This document shows, in pieces, positions 38,334 through 47,277 of a stretch of DNA of 64,000 nt; the stretch's first letter is position 1; each line of letters begins with the position of its first letter. Both the position numbers and the translations under genes were made by a program. The notes beneath the pieces were generated by a model. It worked only from the letters and a program-made list of their open reading frames with translations, was not told the origin of the DNA and ran no database searches. The DNA is from Pseudomonas psychrophila (GTDB taxonomy: Bacteria > Pseudomonadota > Gammaproteobacteria > Pseudomonadales > Pseudomonadaceae): positions 62,001-126,000 of the forward strand of contig NZ_JYKZ01000012.1 of assembly GCF_001043005.1 (NCBI RefSeq), read 5' to 3'.

Positions 38334-39095
38334 TTAAATCGCCAACGCACCGCCATCTATAGCCAACGAATGCCCCGTGGTGAACCCCGCGCCGTCCGAG
38401 CACAAGTACAGGACGGCACTGGCCACTTCCTCGACTTTACCGATACGCCCTACTGGATGAATGGCTGCGGCAAACTCGGCCTTGCGCGGATCGGCTTCAT
38501 GGGCGCGCCGGAACATATCGGTATCAATCACCGCCGGGCACACCGCATTCACCCGAATATGCTTTTTCGCATATTCAATGGCGGCTGATTTTGTCAGCCC
38601 AATGACCGCATGTTTGGATGCCGAGTAGATGCTCATTTTTGGCGCAGCCCCCAGCCCGGCAACCGACGCTGTATTGACTATCGCCCCGCCACCCTGAGCC
38701 AGCATCAGCGGTAACTGATATTTCATGCATAACCAGACACCTTTGACGTTCACCCCCATGATCGCGTCGAACTCATCCATCGTGCCGTCAGCCAGGCGAC
38801 CTTGCTCGATCTCGATCCCTGCATTATTGAAGGCATAATCCAGCCGACCGTAGTAGCTGATGACCTGCTCCATCAGCTGCTTGACCTGCTCCTCGACTGT
38901 GACATCGCAGCGTACAAATACAGCGCTGCCACCCACCGCCTTTATCTGCTCGACCGTGCATTCACCGCCTGTCACATCCAGATCGGCCACCACCACTTTC
39001 AAGCCTTCGCCGGCAAACGCCAAGGCCGTGGCACGACCGATACCAGCTCCTGCGCCCGTAACCACCGCTACTTGTCCGGTAAACGTCATGCCCAT
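38334..39095 (-). CDS. Short-chain dehydrogenase/reductase
   Basis: A 253-residue NAD(P)-dependent classical SDR. Rossmann motif TGAGAGIG near residue 12, NNAG, catalytic Ser in NTASVAG, YSASK with the Tyr-Lys pair, and a C-terminal GHSLAIDGG. The start at 39095 has GAGAGGA before it. Substrate unknown. Divergent from the reductase gene at 39291. Confidence 0.88.
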   Translation of the reverse strand: MGMTFTGQVAVVTGAGAGIGRATALAFAGEGLKVVVADLDVTGGECTVEQIKAVGGSAVFVRCDVTVEEQVKQLMEQVISYYGRLDYAFNNAGIEIEQGRLADGTMDEFDAIMGVNVKGVWLCMKYQLPLMLAQGGGAIVNTASVAGLGAAPKMSIYSASKHAVIGLTKSAAIEYAKKHIRVNAVCPAVIDTDMFRRAHEADPRKAEFAAAIHPVGRIGKVEEVASAVLYLCSDGAGFTTGHSLAIDGGALAI

Positions 39096-39290
39096 TATTT
39101 TTATCCTCTCAAGGGTGCACCTGCACTGTGAACCGTTCAAATGCAGTGATCGAGTTATTTATCCGAGTGATATAAGCCTGCCTATGAAGATCACCACCAC
39201 TGATAAAAACCTATTCGTAAACCTGCATTCACTTGCCCTGAAGCTGAAGAAGGTCTATCAACAGACATCTATTTCAAAGGGGTTATTGCA

Positions 39291-40295
39291 ATGACTGACC
39301 AGACAAACCGCCAATTTCTGCTCGCCAAACGTCCATTCGGTGCACCAACCCCTGACACATTTACGTTCCAGAGCGTTGCGGTAGTGCAACCAAAAGAAGG
39401 CCAGATCTTGGTCAAGAACGAATACCTGTCCCTCGACCCGGCCATGCGCGGCTGGATGAATGAAGGCAAATCCTATATTCCGCCCGTGGCTCTTGGTGAA
39501 GTCATGCGGGCCCTGGGTGTAGGTAAAGTCATTGCCTCCTCCCACCCTGGTTTTGCCGTTGGTGATTACGTCAACGGCGCCTTGGGCGTACAGGATTACT
39601 TCGTGGGTGAGCCACGCGGCTTCTATAAAGTAGACCCCAAACTGGTTCCACTGCCTGTGTACTTGTCCGCTTTGGGCATGACCGGCATGACGGCTTACTT
39701 TGCCCTGCTCGAAGTCGGTGCACCTAAAACGGGTGACACGGTGGTGATTTCTGGCGCAGCAGGCGCAGTCGGCAGCATTGCCGGTCAAATCGCCAAGCTT
39801 AAAGGCTGCCGTGTAGTCGGCATTGCAGGCGGGAAAGAGAAGTGCGCGTTGTTGACCCAAGAGTTGGGCTTTGACGGCGCGATCGACTACAAGAACGAAG
39901 ATGTTATCGCGGGGCTTAAACGAGAATGCCCTAACGGCGTCGATGTATTTTTCGACAACGTCGGCGGCGATATTCTTGACGCCGTGCTGAGTCGCCTGAA
40001 CTTCAAGGCTCGCGTCATCATTTGCGGTGCAATTAGTCAGTACAACAACAAGGAAGCCGTGAAAGGCCCGTCCAACTACTTGTCACTGCTGGTCAATCGC
40101 GCACGCATGGAAGGCTTTGTAGTGATGGACTACTCCGATCGCTATACAGCAGCCGGGCAGGAAATGGCGGGATGGCTGGCCAAAGGCCAACTAAAAAGCA
40201 AAGAACATATTGTTGAAGGGCTTGAAAGCTTTCCGCAAAGCCTGATGAAACTGTTTAGCGGAGAAAACTACGGCAAGCTGGTGTTGAAGATCTGA
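39291..40295 (+). CDS. NADP-dependent medium-chain reductase (CurA/leukotriene B4 dehydrogenase-like)
   Basis: A 334-residue zinc-free MDR protein. N-terminal KRPFGAPTPDTF, YLSLDPAMRGWM, then the nucleotide motif SGAAGAVGSIAGQIAK and DVFFDNVGGDILDAVL. Such enzymes reduce enones or alkenals (CurA, Ltb4dh). Pairing with an SDR suggests detoxification, but no pathway is evident. Confidence 0.86.
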   Translation: MTDQTNRQFLLAKRPFGAPTPDTFTFQSVAVVQPKEGQILVKNEYLSLDPAMRGWMNEGKSYIPPVALGEVMRALGVGKVIASSHPGFAVGDYVNGALGVQDYFVGEPRGFYKVDPKLVPLPVYLSALGMTGMTAYFALLEVGAPKTGDTVVISGAAGAVGSIAGQIAKLKGCRVVGIAGGKEKCALLTQELGFDGAIDYKNEDVIAGLKRECPNGVDVFFDNVGGDILDAVLSRLNFKARVIICGAISQYNNKEAVKGPSNYLSLLVNRARMEGFVVMDYSDRYTAAGQEMAGWLAKGQLKSKEHIVEGLESFPQSLMKLFSGENYGKLVLKI

Positions 40296-40308
40296 ATCCA
40301 AAGTGTGC

Positions 40309-40336
40309 CTCGGGAGCTGGCTGACCAGCCCCCGAG
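40309..40336. terminator. Bidirectional hairpin between convergent genes
   Basis: CTCGGG-A-GCTGG, loop CTGA, CCAGC-C-CCCGAG: 11 pairs with one mismatch, between the reductase gene and pyrF. No long T-run on either side. Confidence 0.65.
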
Positions 40337-40343
40337 CAACTCG

Positions 40344-41042
40344 TTAAGCCAGCTCGGCGACCACTGCAGCCAGTGCTTTGGCCGGATCAGCCGCCTGGCT
40401 GATTGGACGACCGATCACCAGGTAATCAGAGCCAGCATCCAGTGCCTGGCGCGGCGTAAGGATACGGCGCTGATCATCCTGAGCGCTGCCTGCGGGACGA
40501 ATACCCGGGGTTACCAGTTGCAGAGTCGGGTGCGCAGTCTTCAGCGCTTGTGCCTCCAGAGCAGAACACACCAAACCATCCATCCCGGCCTTCTGCGCCA
40601 GGGCTGCCAGACGCAACACCTGTTCTTGAGGCTCGATATCCAGGCCAATGGCAGCAAGGTCCTCTCGCTCCATGCTGGTCAACACCGTTACGCCAATCAG
40701 CAGAGGCTGCGGGCCAGTACGCTTGTCGAGCACCTCTCGGCAGGCAGCCATCATGCGCAAACCGCCCGAGCAGTGCACGTTAACCATCCAGACGCCCATT
40801 TCAGCAGCCGCTTTAACCGCCATTGCCGTGGTATTGGGGATGTCGTGAAACTTGAGATCCAGGAAAACCTCGAAACCCTTGTCACGCAGAGTCCCGACAA
40901 TTTCCGAGGCGCAACTGGTGAAAAGCTCTTTGCCTACCTTGACGCGGCACAACTTTGGGTCCAATTGATCAGCCAGCTTCAGTGCGGCGTCACGCGTAGG
41001 GAAATCCAGGGCGACGATAATAGGAGTCTGGCAGTCGGACAT
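40344..41042 (-). CDS. pyrF: Orotidine 5'-phosphate decarboxylase
   Basis: A 232-residue TIM-barrel enzyme making UMP in pyrimidine synthesis. PIIVALDFPTRDAAL, the catalytic DLKFHDIPNT, VTPGIRPAG and YLVIGRPI are all present. The ATG at 41042 gives the standard length; an upstream open extension of 51 codons has no family character. Confidence 0.96.
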   Translation of the reverse strand: MSDCQTPIIVALDFPTRDAALKLADQLDPKLCRVKVGKELFTSCASEIVGTLRDKGFEVFLDLKFHDIPNTTAMAVKAAAEMGVWMVNVHCSGGLRMMAACREVLDKRTGPQPLLIGVTVLTSMEREDLAAIGLDIEPQEQVLRLAALAQKAGMDGLVCSALEAQALKTAHPTLQLVTPGIRPAGSAQDDQRRILTPRQALDAGSDYLVIGRPISQAADPAKALAAVVAELA

Positions 41043-41270
41043 TAGCGGGTTCTCAGGCTGGTCGAAATCGGCGCGCATTGTAGCGGAACCAGCCGCTAAC
41101 CGGCACCCGATGATCGTAAATTCATGATTATAGTCATTACCGGGGTAATAACGCGCGCTACTGTATAACCGGCCTACAATGGAACGAGTAGACACTTACC
41201 GACTCAATATCATAGACAGCTATCCACTGCGCAATCCTTGCCCAGTGAAGTTCCAACCAAGGAGAACACT

Positions 41271-41438
41271 ATGCCCTGGTATGCCTGGTTAATACTGATT
41301 GTCGCCATCGGTGCCATCGTGGGCGGCCTGATGACGCTGCGTGACACCGCCAACAAAGTTGAACTGACCGACGAGCAACGCAAGCGCGTAGCTGAACGCA
41401 ATGCAGAAATGGACGCCAAAGAATCGAAGGATCGATAA
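41271..41438 (+). CDS. Small single-helix membrane protein (DUF2897-like)
   Basis: A 55-residue protein. MPWYAWLILIVAIGAIVGGL forms one helix, followed by a charged tail (VELTDEQRKRVAERNAEMD). AAGGAG stands 6 bases before the ATG at 41271. Function unknown; divergent from pyrF, as commonly seen in Pseudomonas. Confidence 0.82.
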   Translation: MPWYAWLILIVAIGAIVGGLMTLRDTANKVELTDEQRKRVAERNAEMDAKESKDR

Positions 41439-41576
41439 ACACCTGATTCAGTCAGGGCCTGCATCACAAAGAGTGAGTTTCCAAGGGCAAAAACCTACGC
41501 ACAATTACATGAATGCCCAATGCATCGCCTTTGAGCTCAACGCTATGATGGTCCATTGCATAAAGAGACACGTGTC

Positions 41577-42140
41577 ATGCGCTACTCACAAGATCATAAA
41601 GCCCAAACCCATCAGCGCATCGTCAAAGAAGCATCCGGTCTCTTTCGCAGAGACGGCATTGGTGCAACGGGCCTGCAGCCCCTGATGAAATCCCTGGGCC
41701 TCACACACGGCGGTTTTTACGCCCATTTCTCATCCAAAAACGACTTGGTGGAAAAGGCATTGCAACACGCCGCTGGCCAGGTTGACGGTATATGCGCCGA
41801 GCTGTTCAGCCAGCCACGACCCCTGCATGCATTCATTGATGCATATTTGTCCGAATGGCATCTGACCTCCCCTCAAGAAGGCTGTCCATTGCCGACCATG
41901 TCTGCAGAAATGGCACAACAGGGGCAGGCTAGCGCAACCACCGATTACGTGATCGATACCAGACTCAAACAGATCCAGGCCACACTGCAAGGGCCAGACG
42001 CCGAAGACCAAAGTATTGTGATTTTCGCGACTCTGGTAGGAGCACTGGTTCTCGCGCGCGGGGCTGAGAACACTGCGTTAAAGGAAAAGATCCTCGACGT
42101 GACGCGTAGCGCCTTGAAGCAATCAACGTCAGACACATGA
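41577..42140 (+). CDS. TetR/AcrR-family regulator
   Basis: A 187-residue repressor with an N-terminal helix-turn-helix (RIVKEASGLFRRDGIGATGLQ, SLGLTHGGFYAHFSSK) and a helical ligand domain. The ATG at 41577 gives MRYSQDHKAQ, the usual family start; a TTG seven codons earlier is possible. No clear target gene beside it. Confidence 0.87.
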   Translation: MRYSQDHKAQTHQRIVKEASGLFRRDGIGATGLQPLMKSLGLTHGGFYAHFSSKNDLVEKALQHAAGQVDGICAELFSQPRPLHAFIDAYLSEWHLTSPQEGCPLPTMSAEMAQQGQASATTDYVIDTRLKQIQATLQGPDAEDQSIVIFATLVGALVLARGAENTALKEKILDVTRSALKQSTSDT

Positions 42141-42161
42141 ATACTTTCGTCAGAACAAAAA

Positions 42162-42184
42162 AAAGCCAGTCAGTGACTGGCTTT
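42162..42184. terminator. Bidirectional terminator between tetR and comEA-like gene
   Basis: AAAGCCAGTC, loop AGT, GACTGGCTTT, with A-runs on the left and TTTC on the right, between convergent genes. It serves both strands. Confidence 0.88.
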
Positions 42185-42203
42185 CTTCGTTCAACTGCCT
42201 GAC

Positions 42204-42533
42204 TTACTTGACCGCCACCTTATTGCGATTCTTTTCAAAGATAGCTTTGCCTATGCCTTTGACTTCAAGCAACTCATCCGCGGACACGAACTCACCATTA
42301 GCTTCGCGATAAGCCACGATCGCCTTGGCTTTAACAGCGCCAACGCCAGAGAGCTCACGTTGAAGCGTTACCTCATCAGCGGTGTTGAGATTGATCGTCA
42401 CCACCTGTGCGCCCGACTCGACTTGCGCAGCTGCAACCGGCTCAGTTGCTTCTACCGAGGGAGCAGCATGAATCACGCTCGAAAAACCCACCATCAACGC
42501 CAAAAAGATCGAAGAGATAAAAGCGATACGCAT
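42204..42533 (-). CDS. ComEA-like helix-hairpin-helix DNA-binding protein
   Basis: A 109-residue secreted protein. A signal peptide (MRIAFISSIFLALMVGFSSV, cleavage near IHAA) is followed by an Ala/Val linker and the tandem helix-hairpin-helix LNTADEVTLQRELSGVGAVKAKAIVAY. ComEA binds incoming DNA in the periplasm during natural transformation; short Pseudomonas versions may have other roles. Located after the wbpM-like gene, as in P. aeruginosa. ATG 42533 has GGAG 8 bases before; a GTG three codons earlier is in frame. Confidence 0.86.
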   Translation of the reverse strand: MRIAFISSIFLALMVGFSSVIHAAPSVEATEPVAAAQVESGAQVVTINLNTADEVTLQRELSGVGAVKAKAIVAYREANGEFVSADELLEVKGIGKAIFEKNRNKVAVK

Positions 42534-42643
42534 AAGTGACACTCCATTACAGCGTTAAGTTGAAAACAGCTCTCCTGAGCTGTATTCCAAACGTAGGCGA
42601 TGTGAATCGAGTGTCAAAAATCAGTGCATTGCAGAGTATGTAG

Positions 42644-44650
42644 TCAAGTTAACTCACTGCGGCGCTGCTGATGAATCCAGTCCACAATTTCACCTTCTGG
42701 CGCATAGCCACTGACGGTCTCACGTAGCAACTGGCGAACCCGGACATAATCATCCTTATCTACCGCATCAAGCAGTTGAGACAACCGCTGCTTCAACTCA
42801 TCCCACGGCAACATGTCCTCGTTAGCGCACATAATCATGGGATGCCGGGTCGCGACTACGTTGTCACCAATCAGTAACTCTTCGTAAAGCTTTTCGCCGG
42901 GGCGCAAGCCAGTGAACTCAATTTCTATGTCGCCATGCAGGTTTTTATCGGAGCGAACACTCAAGCCTGAGAGATGAATCATCTTCTCGGCCAACTCGAC
43001 AATACGCACAGGTTCGCCCATGTCCAGGACAAATACATCGCCCCCCTGCCCCATTGAGCCCGCCTGGATCACCAGTTGCGCGGCCTCAGGAATAGTCATG
43101 AAGTAACGAGTAATCTTGGGGTGGGTCACTGTCAGCGGGCCACCGGCCTTGATCTGCTTGTGGAAAAGCGGAATCACCGACCCGGAAGACCCCAGCACAT
43201 TACCGAAACGAACCATAGTGAAGCGGGTCTTGTTAACCCGTGACACATTAGCGGCATCGTCAAACAATACCGGCGCAATCTCGCGACTGAGCGCCTGCAA
43301 CGTCATCTCGGCCAAGCGCTTGGTACTGCCCATCACATTGGTCGGTCGCACGGCCTTGTCAGTGGAAATCAGCACAAAGTTCGCGACACCGGATTGCAGC
43401 GCCGCCTGGGCGGTGTTGAGCGTACCCATAACGTTATTGAGCACGCCTTCGGCAATATTGTGCTCAACCATGGGGACATGTTTATACGCGGCTGCGTGAT
43501 ACACCGTATCGACATGCCACGTCTTCATCACGTCCAGTAACTTATGTGAATTACGCACTGAACCCAAAATCGGTAGCACTTTCACTGAGAGGGACTCGCG
43601 ACTAACTCGCTGGTCCAACTCGCCAAAAATGCTGTAAAGATTAAATTCACTGTGCTCGTACAAAAGCAACATCGTCGGTTTCAGGGCCAGAATCTGACGG
43701 CACAACTCCGATCCAATGGAACCACCCGCCCCGGTTACCAGCACGCACTGACCTTTAATGCAGTGTTCCAGCAACTCACCTTGGGCCGGTACCGGATCGC
43801 GACCCAGCAGGTCAGCGATGTCCACTTCCTGAATGTCATCAACTTTGACCCGGCCACTGGCCAGATCCATAAAGCCGGGAACACTGCGAACGTGGAGCGG
43901 AAAACCCTCAAGCAAACCCAGAATTTCACGCCGCCGACCACGGGACGATGAAGGAACAGCCAACAGAAGCTCCTGGGCTCCCGTACGATCAATCATCTGC
44001 TGAATGTGTTCTGGCTTGAAGACCTGCAAGCCCGAGATGATGCGATCAGAAATACCCTCATCATCATCAATGAACGCCACAGGCCGCATCGCCCGCCCCA
44101 TTCGCAAGGCTGCAACCAGCTGATTACCGGCTGCACCGGCACCGTAAATCGCTACACGCGGCAGGCCATCGTCACGACTGGTGAATGGCACATGCTGAGC
44201 AGCCGAGAACCAGTCACCCAAAAAGTACTGACGCATAGCTAGGCGCAAACCACCGAGCATCACCAGACTCAGCCACCAGTAGTTAAAAATGATCGAGCGC
44301 GGGACGACATTGGCGGGGGTGCTGTACCAGTACATCACCACTGCCAAAACCAACGACGAAAGACTGACGGCTTTGATAATAGCGATCAGCGCATCGTTGC
44401 CGAAATACCGCATCACGGCGCGATACATGCCAAAGCGAATAAAAAAGGGGATGGCAACTATTGGTGCGGCTACAAACAGCCAAAAGTGCAATATGACCGG
44501 GTTGATCATCTCGTCGATGCCAAGACGTACAACGAACGCAAGCCACAAGGCAATCCAAACGAGTACTACATCTGTGGTGACTTGAATTACGCGTTTTTGT
44601 CGCCGAGAAAGGTTGAGTAAGTACGCTCGAATTTTATCCATAAATCCCAT
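42644..44650 (-). CDS. UDP-GlcNAc 4,6-dehydratase, membrane-bound (WbpM/PglF type)
   Basis: A 668-residue protein with four N-terminal membrane helices (to about residue 125), a first nucleotide-binding region (VAIYGAGAAGNQL) and a second Rossmann domain with VLVTGAGGSIGSEL and HAAAYKHVPMVE. It converts UDP-GlcNAc to the 4-keto-6-deoxy sugar. Its downstream position beside a comEA-like gene matches wbpM. The adjacent PglE-like and PglC-PglD-like genes make the first step of UDP-diNAc-bacillosamine the likelier role (PglF). ATG at 44641 is an alternative start. Confidence 0.9.
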   Translation of the reverse strand: MGFMDKIRAYLLNLSRRQKRVIQVTTDVVLVWIALWLAFVVRLGIDEMINPVILHFWLFVAAPIVAIPFFIRFGMYRAVMRYFGNDALIAIIKAVSLSSLVLAVVMYWYSTPANVVPRSIIFNYWWLSLVMLGGLRLAMRQYFLGDWFSAAQHVPFTSRDDGLPRVAIYGAGAAGNQLVAALRMGRAMRPVAFIDDDEGISDRIISGLQVFKPEHIQQMIDRTGAQELLLAVPSSSRGRRREILGLLEGFPLHVRSVPGFMDLASGRVKVDDIQEVDIADLLGRDPVPAQGELLEHCIKGQCVLVTGAGGSIGSELCRQILALKPTMLLLYEHSEFNLYSIFGELDQRVSRESLSVKVLPILGSVRNSHKLLDVMKTWHVDTVYHAAAYKHVPMVEHNIAEGVLNNVMGTLNTAQAALQSGVANFVLISTDKAVRPTNVMGSTKRLAEMTLQALSREIAPVLFDDAANVSRVNKTRFTMVRFGNVLGSSGSVIPLFHKQIKAGGPLTVTHPKITRYFMTIPEAAQLVIQAGSMGQGGDVFVLDMGEPVRIVELAEKMIHLSGLSVRSDKNLHGDIEIEFTGLRPGEKLYEELLIGDNVVATRHPMIMCANEDMLPWDELKQRLSQLLDAVDKDDYVRVRQLLRETVSGYAPEGEIVDWIHQQRRSELT

Positions 44651-44725
44651 GACACCTTTGTTGCTCTAAAAAACCATCAGCCCTTTGCGGCCCGGTACTC
44701 CGAACCAACACCGCAAGGTTACACC

Positions 44726-45904
44726 TCACGCCAACGAAGCTTGCTGAACAACCTCGCTGATTACTTTGCAGGTCAACTCGATTTCTTGCGAGGTCAATGT
44801 TGGATGAACCATAAACATCATACTCGTGTCACCCAGTTCTCTCGCATTAGCCAGACGCTGCACAGGACGCCAGTCAGTATTGTCGAAAGCTTTTTCCAGA
44901 TAAACCTCTGAGCATGAACCGGCAAAGGCGGGCACACCCCGAGCGGCAATTTCATTGAGAATCCGGTCTCGGGACCAGTCCGACTTGAGACAATGAGGGC
45001 GTACGAATACATAACATTTATATGCTGCGTGGACCGCATCGTCAGGCAACACGGGAACGCGCAGTGCCGGAAGCTGCTGTGCAACTTTCCAGATAGCCTG
45101 GGCATTACTCAGACGAGCGCGGTGCCAATCCTGCATGCGACGCAACTGAATACGACCGATCACGGCCTGAACTTCAAGCATCCGCCAATTGGTACCAAAA
45201 CTTTCATGCAGCCAGCGAAAGCCAGGAGCATGCTCACGCTCGTAGACAGCTTCCCAGCTCTTACCATGGTCTTTATAAGCCCACATATCGGCCCAGAGCT
45301 GACGATCGTTAGTGGTGACCATGCCGCCCTCACCGCCAGTGGTCATGATCTTGTCCTGACAGAATGACCAGGCGCCAATATGACCAATAGAACCGACGGG
45401 ACGACCTTTATAGTGAGCACCGTGAGCCTGGGCACAGTCTTCAATTACTTTCAGGCCATACTCGTTGGCCAAGGCCATGATCGGGTCCATATCACATGGC
45501 CATCCCGCCAAATGAACGCAGATCAATGCCTTGGTACGAGGAGTCAAAACCGCCTGGATGGTTTGCGCTGAAAAATTCTGTGAATCCAGATCAACGTCAG
45601 CAAAAACGGGTATCGCACCTGCATTAACAATGCTCGAAACCGACGCGAGGAAAGTACGTGGCGTAACGATAACCTCATCCCCGGCACCTATTGCGAGTGC
45701 TTTCAATGCCAGATCAAGAGCCACGGTACCATTAGCCAGGGCAACGGCATAAACAGTGCCCGCCCATTCGGCGAACTCTTTTTCAAAAGATCGTGTCTCT
45801 TGGCCTGTCCAGTAATTGACCTTGTTAGACAAGATGACATCACGTGCGGCGTCTGCTTCTTCTTCCGTGAAAGAAGGCCAAGGAGAAAATGGGGTATTCA
45901 ACAC
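44726..45904 (-). CDS. DegT/DnrJ/EryC1/StrS aminotransferase (PglE-like)
   Basis: A 392-residue PLP-dependent sugar aminotransferase. ALANGTVALDLALKAL, VIEDCAQAHGA and the PLP-binding Lys in SFCQDKIMTTGGEGGM are present. It likely aminates C4 of the keto sugar made by the dehydratase next door, giving UDP-4-amino-4,6-dideoxy-GlcNAc. GTG start. Confidence 0.88.
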   Translation of the reverse strand: MLNTPFSPWPSFTEEEADAARDVILSNKVNYWTGQETRSFEKEFAEWAGTVYAVALANGTVALDLALKALAIGAGDEVIVTPRTFLASVSSIVNAGAIPVFADVDLDSQNFSAQTIQAVLTPRTKALICVHLAGWPCDMDPIMALANEYGLKVIEDCAQAHGAHYKGRPVGSIGHIGAWSFCQDKIMTTGGEGGMVTTNDRQLWADMWAYKDHGKSWEAVYEREHAPGFRWLHESFGTNWRMLEVQAVIGRIQLRRMQDWHRARLSNAQAIWKVAQQLPALRVPVLPDDAVHAAYKCYVFVRPHCLKSDWSRDRILNEIAARGVPAFAGSCSEVYLEKAFDNTDWRPVQRLANARELGDTSMMFMVHPTLTSQEIELTCKVISEVVQQASLA

Positions 45905-45999
45905 AATTCAGTTCCCATAATTTTTAATGTTATGAAAGTCAGCCCACGTCTGCCCGGGATGAAATAAACCAGCTACGAAGGAATACATTCTCGCGATTA

Positions 46000-47217
46000 T
46001 TATTTTGACAAAGCTCTGGCAGGTACACCGACGACAGTCACACCATCAGTAATATTGTTGACCACTGCGGCGCCGGCACCAACCGTGACCTTGGCCCCTA
46101 TGCTGATCTCTTGCCTGACGCAGGCACCAATTCCAATCCAGCTCATACGCCCAACCTGCACAGCCCCCGCAATTCTCGCGCCAGGACTGACATGAACACA
46201 GTCATCTAAAACACAATCATGATCAATACTGCAGCCCGTATTCAAGATAGCGCCATCGCCAATCTTAACACCGGCATTTACAACAACCCCTGCAAAAGCG
46301 ACGACACCCGCTCCAAGAGTAGCGTATCGACTGATCGTTGCCGATGGATGGACCAAAGAGTCACAAACAATACCGCCCTTGCTCAACTCATCCATTTTTA
46401 AGCGTCGAATTTCATTATTACCGATAGCGACGATGACACCATCAAATTCATGGAAGCGTGCTAAAAGCGTCTGTGTATCACCAACGACAGCCCAATGACC
46501 CGCAAATTTAGTGGAGGGCCAGTTGTCATCAAAAAACTCTATGTCTGTCCAGCCGCAGCATTCGGCAGTATCGGCCACAACTCGCGAGTGACCTCCAGCT
46601 CCCAGGATTGCAAATTTTCTGGGGGGCTTCTCACCCAAAAACTTTGACATGGTTACCTCACCCTCAGCGCTTATTCCTTCACGCACAAAAACCTTTTTAA
46701 GGGTCAAGGCAATAATCTTGCAATCCAGCCAAAATGACTGATTTTCAACGTACCAAATGTCGTATTGAAATTTTTGTTCCCAGCTTATGGCATTACGACC
46801 GTTGACTTGTGCCCAGCCAGTAATACCGGGCTTTACATCATGACGACGGGCCTGGGCAGGACTATAAAGCGGGAGGTATTCCACCAATAAAGGTCTCGGT
46901 CCCACCAGACTCATGTCACCTTTCAATACGTTCCAAAGCCCTGGTAATTCGTCAAGACTGCTGGAACGTAAAAAACTACCCAACCGTGTCATTCGAGCGC
47001 TATCCGGCAGCGGGTTACCTGAGTGATCAAATGCATCACGCATGGTTCTGAATTTAATCATTTCGAAGAGTTTGCCATTCAGACCTGGTCGTACCTGACG
47101 AAAAAGAACCGGGGATCCAAGATAGCGCCTGACTAACCAAGCAACAAAAAGCAAGATGGGAAATAATAAAATCAATGCAACCATCGAAACAACAACGTCA
47201 AATAAACGCTTGAGCAT
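46000..47217 (-). CDS. Fused phosphoglycosyl transferase and sugar N-acetyltransferase (PglC-PglD type)
   Basis: A 405-residue two-domain protein. Residues 1 to about 190 form a monotopic phosphoglycosyl transferase: one reentrant helix (RLFDVVVSMVALILL), KFRTM, SLDELPGLWNVLKGDMSLVGPRP and PGITGWAQVNGRN. From about residue 205 (FAILGAGGHSRVV) a PglD-like left-handed beta-helix acetyltransferase follows with many hexapeptide turns and the DHDC His. Neisseria PglB has the same fusion. It would acetylate the amino sugar and load the resulting sugar phosphate on undecaprenyl phosphate. ATG 47217 chosen; GTG five codons earlier is possible. Confidence 0.9.
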   Translation of the reverse strand: MLKRLFDVVVSMVALILLFPILLFVAWLVRRYLGSPVLFRQVRPGLNGKLFEMIKFRTMRDAFDHSGNPLPDSARMTRLGSFLRSSSLDELPGLWNVLKGDMSLVGPRPLLVEYLPLYSPAQARRHDVKPGITGWAQVNGRNAISWEQKFQYDIWYVENQSFWLDCKIIALTLKKVFVREGISAEGEVTMSKFLGEKPPRKFAILGAGGHSRVVADTAECCGWTDIEFFDDNWPSTKFAGHWAVVGDTQTLLARFHEFDGVIVAIGNNEIRRLKMDELSKGGIVCDSLVHPSATISRYATLGAGVVAFAGVVVNAGVKIGDGAILNTGCSIDHDCVLDDCVHVSPGARIAGAVQVGRMSWIGIGACVRQEISIGAKVTVGAGAAVVNNITDGVTVVGVPARALSK

Positions 47218-47277
47218 ATACCTCACCTGCACCTTGTCTAACTCTCAGCCATCAATAGGGTGATCAAGAACAATATT

